From positions 83,085,417-83,149,416 of the forward strand of contig NC_092803.1 in NCBI RefSeq assembly GCF_040954645.1: a DNA stretch of 64,000 nucleotides, written 5' to 3'. Position numbers and translations under genes: made by a program. The stretch comes from Diabrotica undecimpunctata. Lineage: Eukaryota; Arthropoda; Insecta; Coleoptera; Chrysomelidae. Positions 22,085 to 33,271 of the stretch are shown here, piece by piece. The notes beneath the pieces were generated by a model. The model searched no databases, was not told where the DNA came from, and saw only the letters and a program-made list of their open reading frames with translations. Numbering within the stretch: the first letter of the stretch is position 1; every line of letters starts with the position of its first letter.

Positions 22085-24437
22085 TACCTGGTTTAAGCTA
22101 CACCCCAGGAAATTGTACACCTGAAAATCTCCACAGGATTCTGTGATAGGGATTGTAAGAAATGGGATTGATTACATGCTAGTAAATGAGGTATAGGAAC
22201 AGCTATACACCTGTCAAAACATACCCGGGAGCAGACATACATTTTGATTATGTACCAGTTGTAGGTAATTTCAAAGTCAGAATAAAGAAGGTTAAGTAAG
22301 TCGATTATGTTAGAAAATTGAAAGATCACAATGTTTGACTGCAGGTGAGTAAAAACCTCAATATAAAGGTGCTAAAATGCAGAAATGCAGGAACTATAGA
22401 GGAAAGTCTGACCACCATACAAGAAACAGTGAGAGAAATAAAAGAACAGCATCTGAAGAAAGATACAGAGAAACGGAAATCGTGGATGACCAACGAAATA
22501 CTTCTTGAACTTATGGATCGAAAAAAAAAACAAAGAAAATCTCTAAGAATATAAGAGAATACATACCATCGTCAGAAGAAAGATAAGAGAAGCCAAAGTG
22601 AAACAAAAAACAGAACAATGTCAAGAAATAGAGGAGTATTAGAGTATAGAGTCGATATCTTCTTCTTTAGGTGCCGTCTTCTTAGCGAAGGTTGGCGATG
22701 ACCTCTTCAAAGACTTCCCTATTTTGGGCTTTCCTTATTCAACTTTGAAAGTCTAATGCTGTCCAATCTTTGACGTTGCACAGCCAGGTCATTTGTCGTC
22801 TACCCGGGCCGCGTCTGCCTTCTATTTTCCCTTTTATAATAAGCTGGAAGAAAGAAGGAAGAAGGAAGTTGTACCTGTAGTGTCTAAATATGTGTCCAAG
22901 ATAAGACGTTTTACGCTTCTAGAGTCGATATGATAACTTCAATATTCATTTAAAGATGAAGAAACTACCTTGAAAGTTTCAAAAACGCAACAGGGAAAAA
23001 ATAACAGATGACGAAGGCAATCTTGCCATATCTAAAGAAGACGAAAATGAAGTATAGGAATAATATTTGGAGAAACTTTTCAGCGACCTTAGAACAATCC
23101 AAGAGCCTACCATTGAAGAAAATTCAGGTCCCGAAATCCTACCAGAAAAAATAACGGCAGTCGTCAGACAAATAAAGGATGGAAAGGCACCGGGACTTGA
23201 TAAAACAAATAAAAATAATAACTGAAATATTTAATGAAATATACAAGGCAGAATAAATACCAGTAGAGTCGCTTAAATCGGAATTCGTACCAAAGACTAT
23301 AGGACCCTAAGCCTAATGAGCCGTCTGCTAAAACTAGTTTTAAAAGTCATCCACAAAAGAATTTACCGGAAATGCGAGGAACAAATTGCGCCCAAACAGT
23401 TTGGATTTGTGAACGCTGTTGGGGCAAGGGAAGTTTTATTTAGCGTGTGGGTATTGTTTCAGAAGTGTAGAGATGTCAGCTGTGCAGCTGTGATGTTTTT
23501 GCATGCCTGATTGACTACAAGAAGGTTTTCGATAGAGTCAGAATAAATGATGGAAGTGCTGAAAAGAATAGGGATTGACAGAAGATACCTAAAAATAATA
23601 GCTAACTTATATTGGAATCAATTAGCGGTGCTCCGAATAGATAGAAAAGTGATAGAATGCAGGTGATACAATAGTGTTTTCCAATACCATAGAAGGGCTG
23701 CAAAACTTAATGAACAAAATAACGGAAACAAGCAGAACATATAGACTGGATATAAACACCAGCAAAACTAAGCTAATGATCATCATCAAGGAAAACATAA
23801 CTGGAACAAATCTGTATGTGAACCAAATGAGAATTGAACGTGTCTCACAGTACAACTACTTGGGAACTATAATTAACAAGTCGTGGGACAATACCCAAGA
23901 GGTTAAATGTCGCCTCAGAAAGGCAAAGAATGCATTCTTGACTATGAGCTCTGTGTTTAAGAGTCATGACCTCACCGTAGAAACAAAAATAAGGCTAATT
24001 AAATGTTACGTGTACTCAGTGCTTCTATACGGAGTAGAAACGTGGATATTGAAGGCGGAAACTATATCAAAACTTCAGGTTTTTGAGCTATGGTTATACA
24101 AAAGGATACTGAAGATACCAAGGACAGACAAAGTCAGTAATGAAAAAGTACTACGGAGGATAAACACAACCGCGGATTTGGTCAACATCGTGAAGGGCCG
24201 TAAGCTGCAGTACTTGGGACATATAATGAGAAATCAAGGCAGATATGAGCAATGCATTTTGCAAGGTAAAAATGAAGGAAGAAAGACCCTAGAACGAAGA
24301 AGAATTTCCTGGTTTGCTAACCTGAGAGCATGGTATAGAAAGACCTCAACACAGCTATTCCGTATAGCAACCAACGAAGTCTGTTCACAACTGTTGTGAA
24401 CCAACTGTTCACAACGGTCAGGCGCCCTAAGAAGAAG
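22085..24437 (+). mobile_element. LINE-X copy, long
   Basis: Plus strand; the longest LINE-X copy. It starts in the endonuclease (SPQDSVIGIVRNGIDYMLVN, SKHTREQTYILIMYQL), runs through a linker (SWMTNEILLELMDRKKKQRK), RT fingers (IRQIKDGKAPGLD-like, with frame breaks), LKLVLKVIHKRIYRKCEEQI, QFGFVNAVGAREVLFSVWVL, DYKKVFDRVRIN (motif A) and a deleted motif B/C. It then has an open 241 aa frame (23674-24399): LQNLMNKITETSRTYRLDIN, YNYLGTIINKSWDNTQEVKC, YGVETWILKAETISKLQVFE, LRRINTTADLVNIV, RRRISWFANLRAWY. Its 3' end is GCGCCCTAAGAAGAAGA. It is interrupted by a smaller LINE-X at 22659-22919. Confidence 0.8.
22659..22919 (-). mobile_element. LINE-X insertion with 12 bp target duplication
   Basis: A 261 bp minus-strand, 5'-truncated LINE-X 3' end lies inside the plus-strand LINE-X. 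It reads from AGAAGCGTAAAACG into GACGGCACCTAAAGAAGAAG. TAGAGTCGATAT occurs at both edges (22647-22658 and 22920-22931): a perfect 12 bp target-site duplication. Removing the insert plus one duplicate restores contiguous host-LINE sequence. Confidence 0.9.
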
Positions 24438-24439
24438 AC

Positions 24440-25083
24440 AATTCTAATCACAAATTCTCGTCACAAAAAAAATGTTTTATACCAGCATTAGTCCAGAATA
24501 GACAAATCTTAAGCTACAACGGCCAAGTTTTCCCGATCCTATAGAATCAGCTGGAAAGAGATAATTTTCCCAATAAATATTATTATATAAATAGATATTA
24601 TTTATAATAACTCTAAATATACGGAGAATAGAAACACAACAAATTTGCAGACAGGATTATCATTAAAATTAAATAATGTAATTTTAGAATAAGTTATTAA
24701 TATTAGTCATTAAAACGAAAAGAAAAAGTATTTCCTGGTAAGTATTTTGGGCCTCTTTCATTTTTAAACATTGTTTTTTAATCGTTAATGAACCACTTAT
24801 GAGAGAACGGGTGCTCGAGCTCGAGCTACGATTTACAAATCACAGCATCGCGTTTTTCTTCGTTTGTTAACCAACCGTCAAATTCCGTCTTGTTCCTTTA
24901 GACAACCATTTCATCAAATACCAACATTTCTAATTTTTCTCCACAACCACATTTAATGTCCTCGTCTATTTCTTTCCACATGGTTGATTCATATCAAATA
25001 TGTTTTCGGCAACTTTTACAGAATTCGTATCCTGCTGGATACAGGCTCCACAGCCAATTTTATTTCAGTTCTTTTCGGCATTT
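24440..25083. other. Unassigned stretch
   Basis: No supportable gene or repeat. Confidence 0.4.
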
Positions 25084-26978
25084 TAGTCCAGGAAATGAAG
25101 CATTTCACCTCGCAATTTTTTCGTCCTGCGTGGATTGACTTAAAATTTTAACAGAAGGTAGGTAATAGCCTAAGGATCAAAATCTATATCGAACCAAAGT
25201 GCGCCAAAGCCTTGGGGGTGGTTGCCACCCCATCTCGGGGGTGAAACATTTTTGTTTACGTTTTAACTAAAGGTTTCGATTAAAAAAGTGATTCTAAATA
25301 AAAAATGTTCCATACATTTTTTTTGTAAAACTGATATTTTTCAAGTTATTCGCGATTGAAAGTAACAACTTTTAGACGAAAAAATCGACGTATTTAATCG
25401 ATTTTTCGCGAATAACTCGAAAATGGTGCATTTTATCAAAAAAATTGTAGAGAACAAATTTGTAGCTTTTAAAAAGACAAATATAATTTATTTTTTAAAA
25501 TGTTTTTGCGATATAATAGGAACCGAAATACGGCCTATCAATGTTCAGCGGTTTTCTTCAAATGCCAAATTTGAAAGATTCAAAGTCAAATATCGGGAAA
25601 ATGATGCATTTTTGGAAGAAAACTCATAGAACCTTTTTTAAAGAGCATATATAGACTTATCATAAAAAAAAGACTCTAGCTCAAAAATTAAGGGAGTTAT
25701 GATGAAAATAAGGTCAATACCTAATTTTGTTACGAAAAAATCGATGAAAACAACCCCCTAACCACCCCCATAATTAAAATCGATCGTCACCCTTCTGCAA
25801 TTCTCTTTGAACATGTATTGGTAATACGTCCAAGAAGTTTGACCCATTTAAAATGCTTAGTTTTAGAAAAAGTACAGCTTAAAGTGAGAAACGATTTACA
25901 ATTTCATATTTTTTACCCTTCTTTTTGTAAATATCCCCGAAAATACTGAATATATGAAAAAAGTAGAAATGTACTAAATTGTAGCTTTTTTAATGACTAA
26001 AATTTTCCTTTATATAGATTTGTTGTACAATGAATATTTGGCTAGATATAGCCGTTTAAAGCATCGATTTACGATCAAGCACCATCTTTTTTGAGCCCTT
26101 TAAACTCACCCCATTTAAAAACCAAGGGTTTCAAAAAATTTAATTCACATATCCTTGTAGCTCTTAAAAACCTATACAAAATCGTTTTTGAAGAAACACT
26201 TTATCGTTAAAAATGAAGGAAATACGTTAAAAAAACCAATTAATTTTTTTTTCCGGAAAATTCCAATTTTTTCAATTTATATCTATTAAATTAGTTTATA
26301 ATAACTGCAATGTTGTAAAGGGTGATTTTCAAAAGTTGAAAAGTTGCAAAATTTTGGCAAAAAATTGTTTTCACCCAGCAATCATAACAATTATTGATTT
26401 TTAAGGGTTGAAAATTTATGAAATTATATTTTAAAGTATAAAAAAATCACTATTTAACTAATCCAAACCAAATTTTACTCATCTTAAGATTTGTAATGTT
26501 ATTTTACAATTTTTGAAAATTAGGTGTAGTTTTCACCCCTAAGAACAATCAGGGTTCATCGGCATGACATAAACGATAAAGCAGAGGGTGAGTTGAACTT
26601 AAATCCAAATTTTTATCCAAATCGATCCAAGGCGAAATCAATTTTTTAGAATTAGTAATTTTTTTACATTAATCTCTAACAAGGGTTGCTTTTTAAGGGT
26701 TGAAATATGATGGAACTCTATTCAAAAGTATAAAATAATCATTATTTAACTAATTCAAACCAAATCTTACCCATATTCAGGTTTAATATGTTATTTTATA
26801 ATTTTTGACAATTAGGGGTAGTTTTTACCCCTAAAACCCTTCAGCGCACTTCGGTTCGATATAGATTTTGATCCTTGGGCTATCACCTACCTTCTGTTAA
26901 AATTAGTTAAAACTCAATCCATGCAGGACGGAAAAATTGCGAGGTTTTAACTTTTTTCGAGCTTCATTTCCTGAACTA
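25084..26978. mobile_element. Element with ~125 bp inverted terminal repeats
   Basis: The left end (25084-25210) and right end (26850-26978) are long inverted repeats. Both contain TTCAGGAAATGAAGC-like, CCTCGCAATTTTT, GTCCTGCRTGGATTGA, TTTTAACAGAAGGTAGGT, AGGATCAAAATCTATATCGA and ACCRAAGTGCGC in matching order. The ~1.64 kb interior is AT-rich, has internal duplicated blocks (TTATTTAACTAATYCAAACCAAAT near 26455 and 26750) and no ORF beyond 68 codons. It is a non-autonomous DNA element; superfamily unknown. Confidence 0.7.
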
Positions 26979-29860
26979 TTTAGGGCTTTCTCTTAATAAG
27001 CTATCAATCCCTGTTTAAGTTCTGAACAGAATATTGACAGTTACCACTTATGGTACAGCTTTGTATCTTATTTAACCGATTAATCGTGACGGTCCAATTT
27101 TCTCGTTGGACTCAATTAGTATAAACGATCTCACTTATATTCATGATCTGAATCTACCAGATCACGCATTTTAGTAATCAGATCCTATAGGCATCCTTCA
27201 ATTGGTTCTTCGTTTCTTAAATTCTGGTCAAATTCTTGGTAAATTAAATCACCCTGTGGTCTTAGAAACCATTTTCAATTATGTTCTATAAGGGCGAGTC
27301 TCTACGACTCATTGCATATTTTATTTCACATCGTTCGTTACTTTGATGAATACAAACATAAATCTTTTCTACAAAAGTTTTGGGAAGTCGAAAACAGTAG
27401 GTACCTGTTAGTTTTGTCCCGCCACATCCAAACTCGTCAAGGATATTTCTAATGCATTAATTTTCAACATGTCTTAAACATATTAGTTTTGTCCCAACGC
27501 GACCAAGTTCGTAAAGGATATTTCTAAGTTGTTAATTTTCAGAAAATAAACAGGCAAGTTTTCTGCAATTCCACCGTTTTTACAACCCAATCCTCTTTAT
27601 TTATTTTTTTCTCTCGTCTCTTTTCGATACTTATACGTTATTCTCATGCATGTCTTCGTTTTTTATGCTAGAGAATCGCTTCAGGAAAATCTTGAATCTC
27701 AAAGAGACATATGTTGAATTCATGCAGGATTTTAGTACTTCCCAAAATATGATGCCGGTTCATGAATCCGATTTTAAATCGACTATTTCTTATTACTCTC
27801 ACGAAGCTTTTAAAAAACAAATTTTTATTTTGATTCTTTTCTCCAAAATTCGTACTAGCATTGAAGTCAGTCTATATGACGTTCGAGGGGTGTCACTAAT
27901 CGACACTTTTTATACTAGTCCTAAAAGGGCATTTCGTTTTTACTTAATTTTTAATATTTTCATTGTTGTTTCATTTGCTATATAAAGCAAACGTAAATAA
28001 GGAATTTTAAAATTTTAAAGGGGTTCTCTGGAGATCGGATTTTTCTAAACCATTCCAAGAGTTTTTATTATGTACTGTTACTTCTTCTTCGTTTTATTTC
28101 GCTTAAAAAACCTCTACAAGTGTCCCTCTTTTATCTACTCACCTTCTGCAGTAAGCACTTATTCAGCTTCTAAAGCTCGATGGTTTTTTCGGCAGGCAAT
28201 GAGCCAGCAACCATCTTGATAGCCTTCCGTAAGAATCACGCTTGAAGTGATTCTCTTTTATCTACTCACTTTCTGCAGTGAGCACTCACTCAACTTTTAA
28301 AGATCGATGGTTTTTCGCTAGACAAATCAACAACGTCTGTAACCATCTTCGTTTATTTTCAAGGCTTTGGCTCAGACATTTTAACATGTTATTCGTTTGA
28401 CTGCGAGAAACCTTCCATTGTTACGATGCTAGGCCTAAAATGGAACCCTACGACTTAACTTCTTTTCTTATTCTTCTTGTCCCTTTGACAAACCTTGTAC
28501 AAAGCGGGCTAATCGTTCGTAAATCAGTCGTATTTTTTCCCTATTCTCTTGTTTTTATTTTTTCATGTGTTTTTGCTAGCTAAACGTCTTCTACAACCGT
28601 CGTGGTACTTGAATGTATCCTGGGATGATAACACATCTGAACAGATACAACTGACCTCTGTATTTATATGTGGTATATTTCTAGTGTTATTTCTACATAA
28701 GACAATATATCGCAAGATTGGAGCTCCTGGTATATTGCTGACTGATCTAGTCACTTTTGTCAACGCGGAGTCTCGTCCAATTTTCATGCTCGTTCTGATT
28801 CGACAAGATTGGAACTGCTGACAGCCATATTGCTGGCTGATCTAGTCACATCTGCCAAATAGTTTTTCATCCGATCTTCCGATGTTTGGTCTGATTCGGC
28901 GATTGAGCTCCCTTGAAGCTAATTTTTCTACCCATAAATTGCCAATCATATTAAACACAAGCAAGAACTGATACCACGCTCTACTCGGCATTATGTGCCT
29001 TCTTATCAAAACCCCTCTGTTTGTGCTAGTCGTGTTTTATCACCGGCACAATTGTTACAATTTTCACCAAACTGGCATTTTCCTACCGTGGAGCTCGTCG
29101 AAATATTATCTTCTGAAATGCGACACTACGCGGAGATTTTAACACTGTTCTTCCTGTTTTTCGCACCCCACGGAATTCTTATAGGAAAGAAGGCCAACGG
29201 TATTCTGTTTGACAGAGCCTTCCTATTTTAGTAGGTCGAAAAATTCTACTGATTCGACGCTATTCTTTTTAACTGATGGCATTGTACGCGTTGTTAATCT
29301 GAGCACAGTTTCAGGTGGCATCCGACAATGTCCTGTGGTCAAAATATGCCCGCTGCTTATTTGTCAATCCATATTTTATTCTTACTTAACTCTTTATTAT
29401 TACGTCGATCTTTTATGTCTATCCTTTACACTTATACTTTTAGCTGTTCTTAAAAACATTCGTTTTTCGAGCGGGAAAATCTTTGGGGAAGTATTTAGTA
29501 TTTATTTTCACATTTTACATTTTTTTTACTTTTATTACTGTACTATAATATGATCTTATTTAATGGTATATTCTAACTACTTATTTACTTAAAAGATATT
29601 ATTTTCTTCTATTCAGTAAAATCTCATTGTTAAACTGACTTAAACACATGTAGTCTGTTTTTAAGTTCAAAGAAACTGACCTCTTTGCCTTTAAGGAACC
29701 CACTATTTTTGGGGACACCCTGTATGTAGTTAAATAAATTTTTAACTCTTTCGCAAAAGGTTCCCAATGACAAATCATCTTCAAGGTCTTGTAGCTCCAG
29801 ATTTTCTACCAACTCTTCAGCTGGAGTTGCCAGCTGAAGTCCGTTTGAAGAGGTTTACTC
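26979..29860. other. Unassigned stretch with local duplications
   Basis: I recognise no gene. Several short direct duplications occur (27408/27484, 28126/28253, 28711/28804). A weak gag-like minus-strand reading near 27100-27280 (GDLIYQEFDQNLRNEEPIEG) is too short to call. The ORFs at 27650-27985 (+) and 28549-28821 (+) and their opposites have no recognisable motif. Confidence 0.4.
28126..28320. repeat. Direct duplication, 127 bp period
   Basis: CTCTTTTATCTACTCACYTT at 28126 and 28253 are followed in both cases by CTGCAGTRAGCACT and GATGGTTTTT. Confidence 0.75.
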
Positions 29861-29865
29861 TCCGG

Positions 29866-30192
29866 ACACTGGAACTCACTTAAGCATGGGTGTATGTTAC
29901 CTGAAGTAAAATCTAATTAAAATATTAAACATCATATAATATTATCAACATCATGTACAATCTTTGGTAACACATTTCATTTTAAAGGGTTTTTACCCAA
30001 ATATTTTGGTGGCTCAGGCATGGTAACCTGTATTTTAACCTGATGATGGAACAGTTGTTCCGAAAACGTTCGTGCTTTTAATGTTGCCCTTTTAAGGGTT
30101 TTTATAAAATAAAATATACCCACATACAAAGACTAACCTCTTTTGTTATACGTGGTATACAGCCCGCTACAGGAATTATTTTCCTTGTGGAT

Positions 30193-30197
<5 letters not shown>
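29866..30197 (+). repeat. Penelope-like terminal repeat
   Basis: It runs from about CTCCGGACACTGGAACTCAC through GGGTGTATGTTACCTGAAG to ATTATTTTCCTTGTGGATTT. The same unit forms both arms of the palindrome at 39290-39890. It carries a hammerhead-like motif (30040-30067), which is the feature expected of Penelope-like pseudo-LTRs. It abuts a (TA)n array on its 3' side. Confidence 0.65.
30038..30072 (+). ncRNA. Hammerhead-like ribozyme motif
   Basis: CTGATGA (30040-30046), one extra T, stem GGAAC/AGTT/GTTCC (48-61), then GAAAACG. It fits CUGANGA - stem II - GAAA of hammerhead ribozymes, except for one additional base before stem II. Known from the family: Penelope-like elements carry such ribozymes. 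Activity is uncertain because of the extra base and because stems I and III are not clearly defined. Confidence 0.5.

Positions 30198-30199
<2 letters not shown>

Positions 30200-30256
<57 letters not shown>
30200..30256. repeat. (TA)n microsatellite
   Basis: Pure TA array separating two Penelope-like pieces. Confidence 0.97.
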
Positions 30257-30259
<3 letters not shown>

Positions 30260-30324
30260 AACTCTTAAATATTGGGGAAATCTGCAAGAAAGACTCTAAT
30301 GAGTATCAATTGTTTCGCCGAACG

Positions 30325-30358
30325 TTTTCGCCAAAGAGAATTAATTTGGCTTCTTCAG
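30325..30358 (-). ncRNA. Hammerhead-like motif, arm 1
   Basis: On the minus strand: CTGAAGA, extra A, GCCAAA...TTTGGC stem, GAAAACG. CUGANGA allows A at position 7. Same layout as the copy at 32599-32634. Confidence 0.45.
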
Positions 30359-30925
30359 GGCTGAAAAAGAATAAATTATAATTAGCTACCATATATTATC
30401 AATTTAAAACATTATTGATCTTACCGTAACTTAGAATTGTAGAGTTAGAATATTAAAAAATTAAAAAACTTTGCTAGTAACAGCATAATGGTGTTTTTTG
30501 TTACTATGTGCAAAAAACAGTTTTTTTAACGTTGGAAATGTATGGTAGCTTTAAACTTAAAACGTAAAGGTTTACCCAAGGTTAATCGCAAAACCCAACG
30601 TAACTACATTTAAAAGGAGGTAATTCTTTGAATTGTCGGCAATAACTAAATTTTTGATTGTTAGAAAGTTTAAATGTGAGATTCTGTTTTAGCCAGAACG
30701 CATGTGCTGACAAATTAATTAGTTCTTTTGAATTTTTATGTCGTTAAGGTTCATTGGTAAACCGAATGAAATTAAATCCCAGTATAGGGAAATATTATTT
30801 TAGATTTTCTTTTTTAATTATATTATATTGTTCATGTATTATTATAATATCTTATTAAGATGTATCTAAGAAAAGCAAGGGAATGTTATCTTTTTTAGTT
30901 AAAGAAAATTAATTATTAAAGTAGG

Positions 30926-31270
30926 TTAGTTGTTAATGGATATATCAGTCAAGTTAGTTATCTGTGATGTTGTATTGTTCTTGGTATCTGATTTAAGTAA
31001 GAAGTGGTATATATCGCTTAGATTCTTAATGTCACTCTTAACATTGATGGAGAAATCGTTAAGGAAAATATTTAAAGACATTTCAATGAACTCTCTTTTA
31101 GATTTATTGTTCTCACGGTGAAGAATTGTGGTGTTAGTGTAGTCCATGAGATGACCAGTGGAATGGACATGTTTAGCTAATGCACAGCGGTCAGGGTGGA
31201 GTCGAGAATCACTTTTGTGTAGTGTAATACGTGATTTCAATAAATGAGATGTTTGGCCGATCTAGGAATC
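30926..31270 (-). pseudogene. Penelope-like GIY-YIG endonuclease C-terminus
   Basis: A minus-strand 104-codon open frame: KSRITLHKSDSRLHPDRCAL, AKHVHSTGHLMDYTNTTILH, RENNKSKREFIEMSLNIFLN, FSINVKSDIKNLSDIYHFLL. These are the 'R---H------C-LA-H----H--D---T-IL--E---R---E---I' and terminal Asn/Asp-rich blocks of Penelope-like GIY-YIG domains. The upstream YIGQT block is damaged in this arm (intact in arm 2). RT is absent. Confidence 0.8.
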
Positions 31271-31274
31271 GGCC

Positions 31275-31520
31275 GATGTATATCATCATCATCATCATGT
31301 GCAGCTTTATCAACCGTTTCCAATTACGGTGCAGCCTCCCTTATTTCAATGTTATTCTATATTCGACGATGTCTTAGTTATACGTTGTTCTAATAATTTG
31401 CGCCCATATTTTTCTATCTTGTGCTATTCGAGACCACGTTGTTCCTGTTAATTTTCTAATATCATAATCCCATCTGAGATTTGGGCGCCTCTTTGGTCTC
31501 TTCGCGTTCCTGGGGTACCA
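31275..31520 (-). pseudogene. LINE C-terminal remnant between Penelope arms
   Basis: The minus strand reads RPKRRPNLRWDYDIRKLTGT, TWSRIAQDRKIWAQIIRTTYN, then a 3' region and a (GAT)n-type tail at 31276-31298 (CATCATCATCATCAT on the plus strand). It matches LINE tails of the form 'RGRP--RW-DDI-K-AG-TW---AQDR--W'. 5'-truncated; it ends against a (TA)n array. Confidence 0.7.
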
Positions 31521-31533
31521 CATAGTTGTTCTA

Positions 31534-31535
<2 letters not shown>

Positions 31536-31597
<62 letters not shown>
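31536..31597. repeat. (TA)n microsatellite
   Basis: Pure TA array of about 62 bp. Confidence 0.97.
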
Positions 31598-31599
<2 letters not shown>

Positions 31600-31629
31600 T
31601 CAGCCCTAACAATTAATAATCATTATTCT

Positions 31630-32043
31630 AAGATAAAAGATAAGACTTCCATAGATAGGTTTAGTAACATTGTCTACAACATTCCATGTCTCTCTTGCAA
31701 CAATTCCTACATCGGTCAAACATCTCAATTACTGAAATCACGTATTACACTACACAAAAGTGATTCTCGACTTCACCCTGACCGTTGTGCATTAGCCAAA
31801 CATGTCCATTCCACTGGTCATCTCATGGACTATACGAACACTACAATTCTCCACCGTGAGAATAATAAATCTTAAAGAGAGTTCATTGAAATGTCTTATA
31901 TTTTCCTTAACGATTTCTCCATTAATGTTAAGAGTGACATTAAGAATCTAAGCGATATATACCACTTCTTACTTAAATCAGATACCAAGAACAATACAAC
32001 ATCACAGATAACTAACTTGACTGATATATCCAATAACAACTAA
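31630..32043 (+). pseudogene. Penelope-like GIY-YIG endonuclease domain
   Basis: Plus strand: RFSNIVYNIPCLSCNNSYIG, QTSQLLKSRITLHKSDSRLH, PDRCALAKHVHSTGHLMDYT, ILHRENNKS, a TAA stop (31873-31875), REFIEMSYIFLNDFSINVKS, and the terminal TDISNNN plus stop at 32043. 'VY-IPC--C---YIGQT---L--R---H' is the GIY-YIG signature of Penelope-like elements, including the Cys pair ahead of YIGQT. One nonsense change and 5' truncation make it inactive. The domain would nick DNA for target-primed insertion. Confidence 0.85.
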
Positions 32044-32598
32044 CCTACCTTTATAATTAATTTTCATTAACTAAAAAAGATAACATTCCCTTGCTTTTCT
32101 TAGATACATCTCAATAAGATATAATAATACATGAACAACAGAATATAATTAAATAAAGAAAATCAAAATAATATTTCCCTATACTGGGATTTAATTTCAT
32201 TCGTTTTTACCAATGAACCTTAACGACATAAAGATTCATACGAACTATTGAATTTGTCAGCGCTTGCGTTCTGGCTAAAACAGAACCTCACTTTTAAACT
32301 TTCTAAAAATCAAAAATTTAGTTATTGCGGACAATTCAAAGAATTACCTCCTTTTAAATGTAGTTACATTGGGTTTTTCGATTAACCTTGGGTAAACCTT
32401 TGCGTGGTAAGTTCAAAGCTACCATACGTTTCAAACCTTAAAAAAAAAACTTTTTTTGCACATAGTAACAAAAAACACCACTATGTTACTAGCAAAGTTT
32501 TTTAATATTCTAACTCTACAATTCTAAGTTACGGTAAGATCAATAATGTTTTACTAGATAATATATGGTAGCTAATTATAATTTATTCTCTTTCAGCC

Positions 32599-32634
32599 CT
32601 GAAGAAGCCAAATTAATTCTCTTTGGCGAAAACG
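32599..32634 (+). ncRNA. Hammerhead-like motif, arm 2
   Basis: CTGAAGA (32599-32605), extra A, GCCAAA (607-612), loop, TTTGGC (622-627), GAAAACG. Perfectly paired 6 bp stem II. The same single extra base before stem II is seen as in the other Penelope-like family here, so that base may be a conserved property and not decay. Confidence 0.5.
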
Positions 32635-32737
32635 TTCGGCGAAACAATTGATACTCATTATAGTCTTTCTTGCAGATTTCCCCAATATTTAAGAGTTTAC
32701 TATTTAACTTTTCTGCAAAGATTAAATTTCTTTTCTT

Positions 32738-32740
<3 letters not shown>

Positions 32741-32774
<34 letters not shown>
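32741..32774. repeat. (TA)n microsatellite
   Basis: Short TA array. Confidence 0.95.
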
Positions 32775-32776
<2 letters not shown>

Positions 32777-33172
32777 AAGACTGTCAAAAAAAAGTTCGGT
32801 AAAAAAGTGCATTTAGTTTTCTCTATAGTCGCGCGCCCCTAAAACGCCGGTATAAAAATGAACAATTTATTAAAGCGAACTCTTTATTTAGTAATAGTGC
32901 CTTTGTAAATATTTTCTCGGTATTAAATGTGTAGTATCGATTAATTACGGTTATTTTTCTCTAAGTACAAACCCCTATAAAACCAAACACATACTGAACC
33001 ATCGCCGTGAAGTCTGCTTATCTATATCGAAGGAAACTCTTGTACAGTCCATGGTCCTAAAATATTTGGTACTGTACACGCACGGGGAAAGGAATTTAAT
33101 AAGCTTTCTCCCGAACAATTGTTGGAGATCAATCAAAGTTCCAACATTATTTTTTTTTTATTTTTTCTTATT

Positions 33173-33174
<2 letters not shown>
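32775..33174. other. Unassigned stretch
   Basis: No supportable gene or repeat. Confidence 0.4.

Positions 33175-33268
<94 letters not shown>
33175..33268. repeat. (TA)n microsatellite
   Basis: TA array of about 94 bp; the target context of the MITE that follows. Confidence 0.97.

Positions 33269-33271
<3 letters not shown>

Larger units (their letters stand above)
30257..31272 (-). mobile_element. Penelope-like 3' end, inverted arm 1
   Basis: A minus-strand 5'-truncated Penelope-like copy: C-terminal GIY-YIG region (31272-30926), a ~570 bp 3' region, a hammerhead-like motif (30325-30358) and an end at GTAAACTC next to (TA)n. It is the mirror image of 31599-32701, with high identity through coding and non-coding parts. 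Confidence 0.8.
31599..32701 (+). mobile_element. Penelope-like 3' end, inverted arm 2
   Basis: Plus-strand copy mirroring 30257-31272, extending ~110 bp further at its 5' side. It contains the GIY-YIG domain (31630-32043), a 3' region, a hammerhead-like motif (32599-32634) and ends at AGAGTTTAC. Confidence 0.8.

Noticed and set aside
27080..27300. Gag-like minus-strand reading (GDLIYQEFDQNLRNEEPIEG)
   Set aside because: Too short and without flanking gag or pol motifs to be a reliable LTR-element call.
29711..29735. GGGGACACCCTGTATGTAG, like a transposon terminus
   Set aside because: A single occurrence with no inverted partner found nearby, so no element can be delimited.
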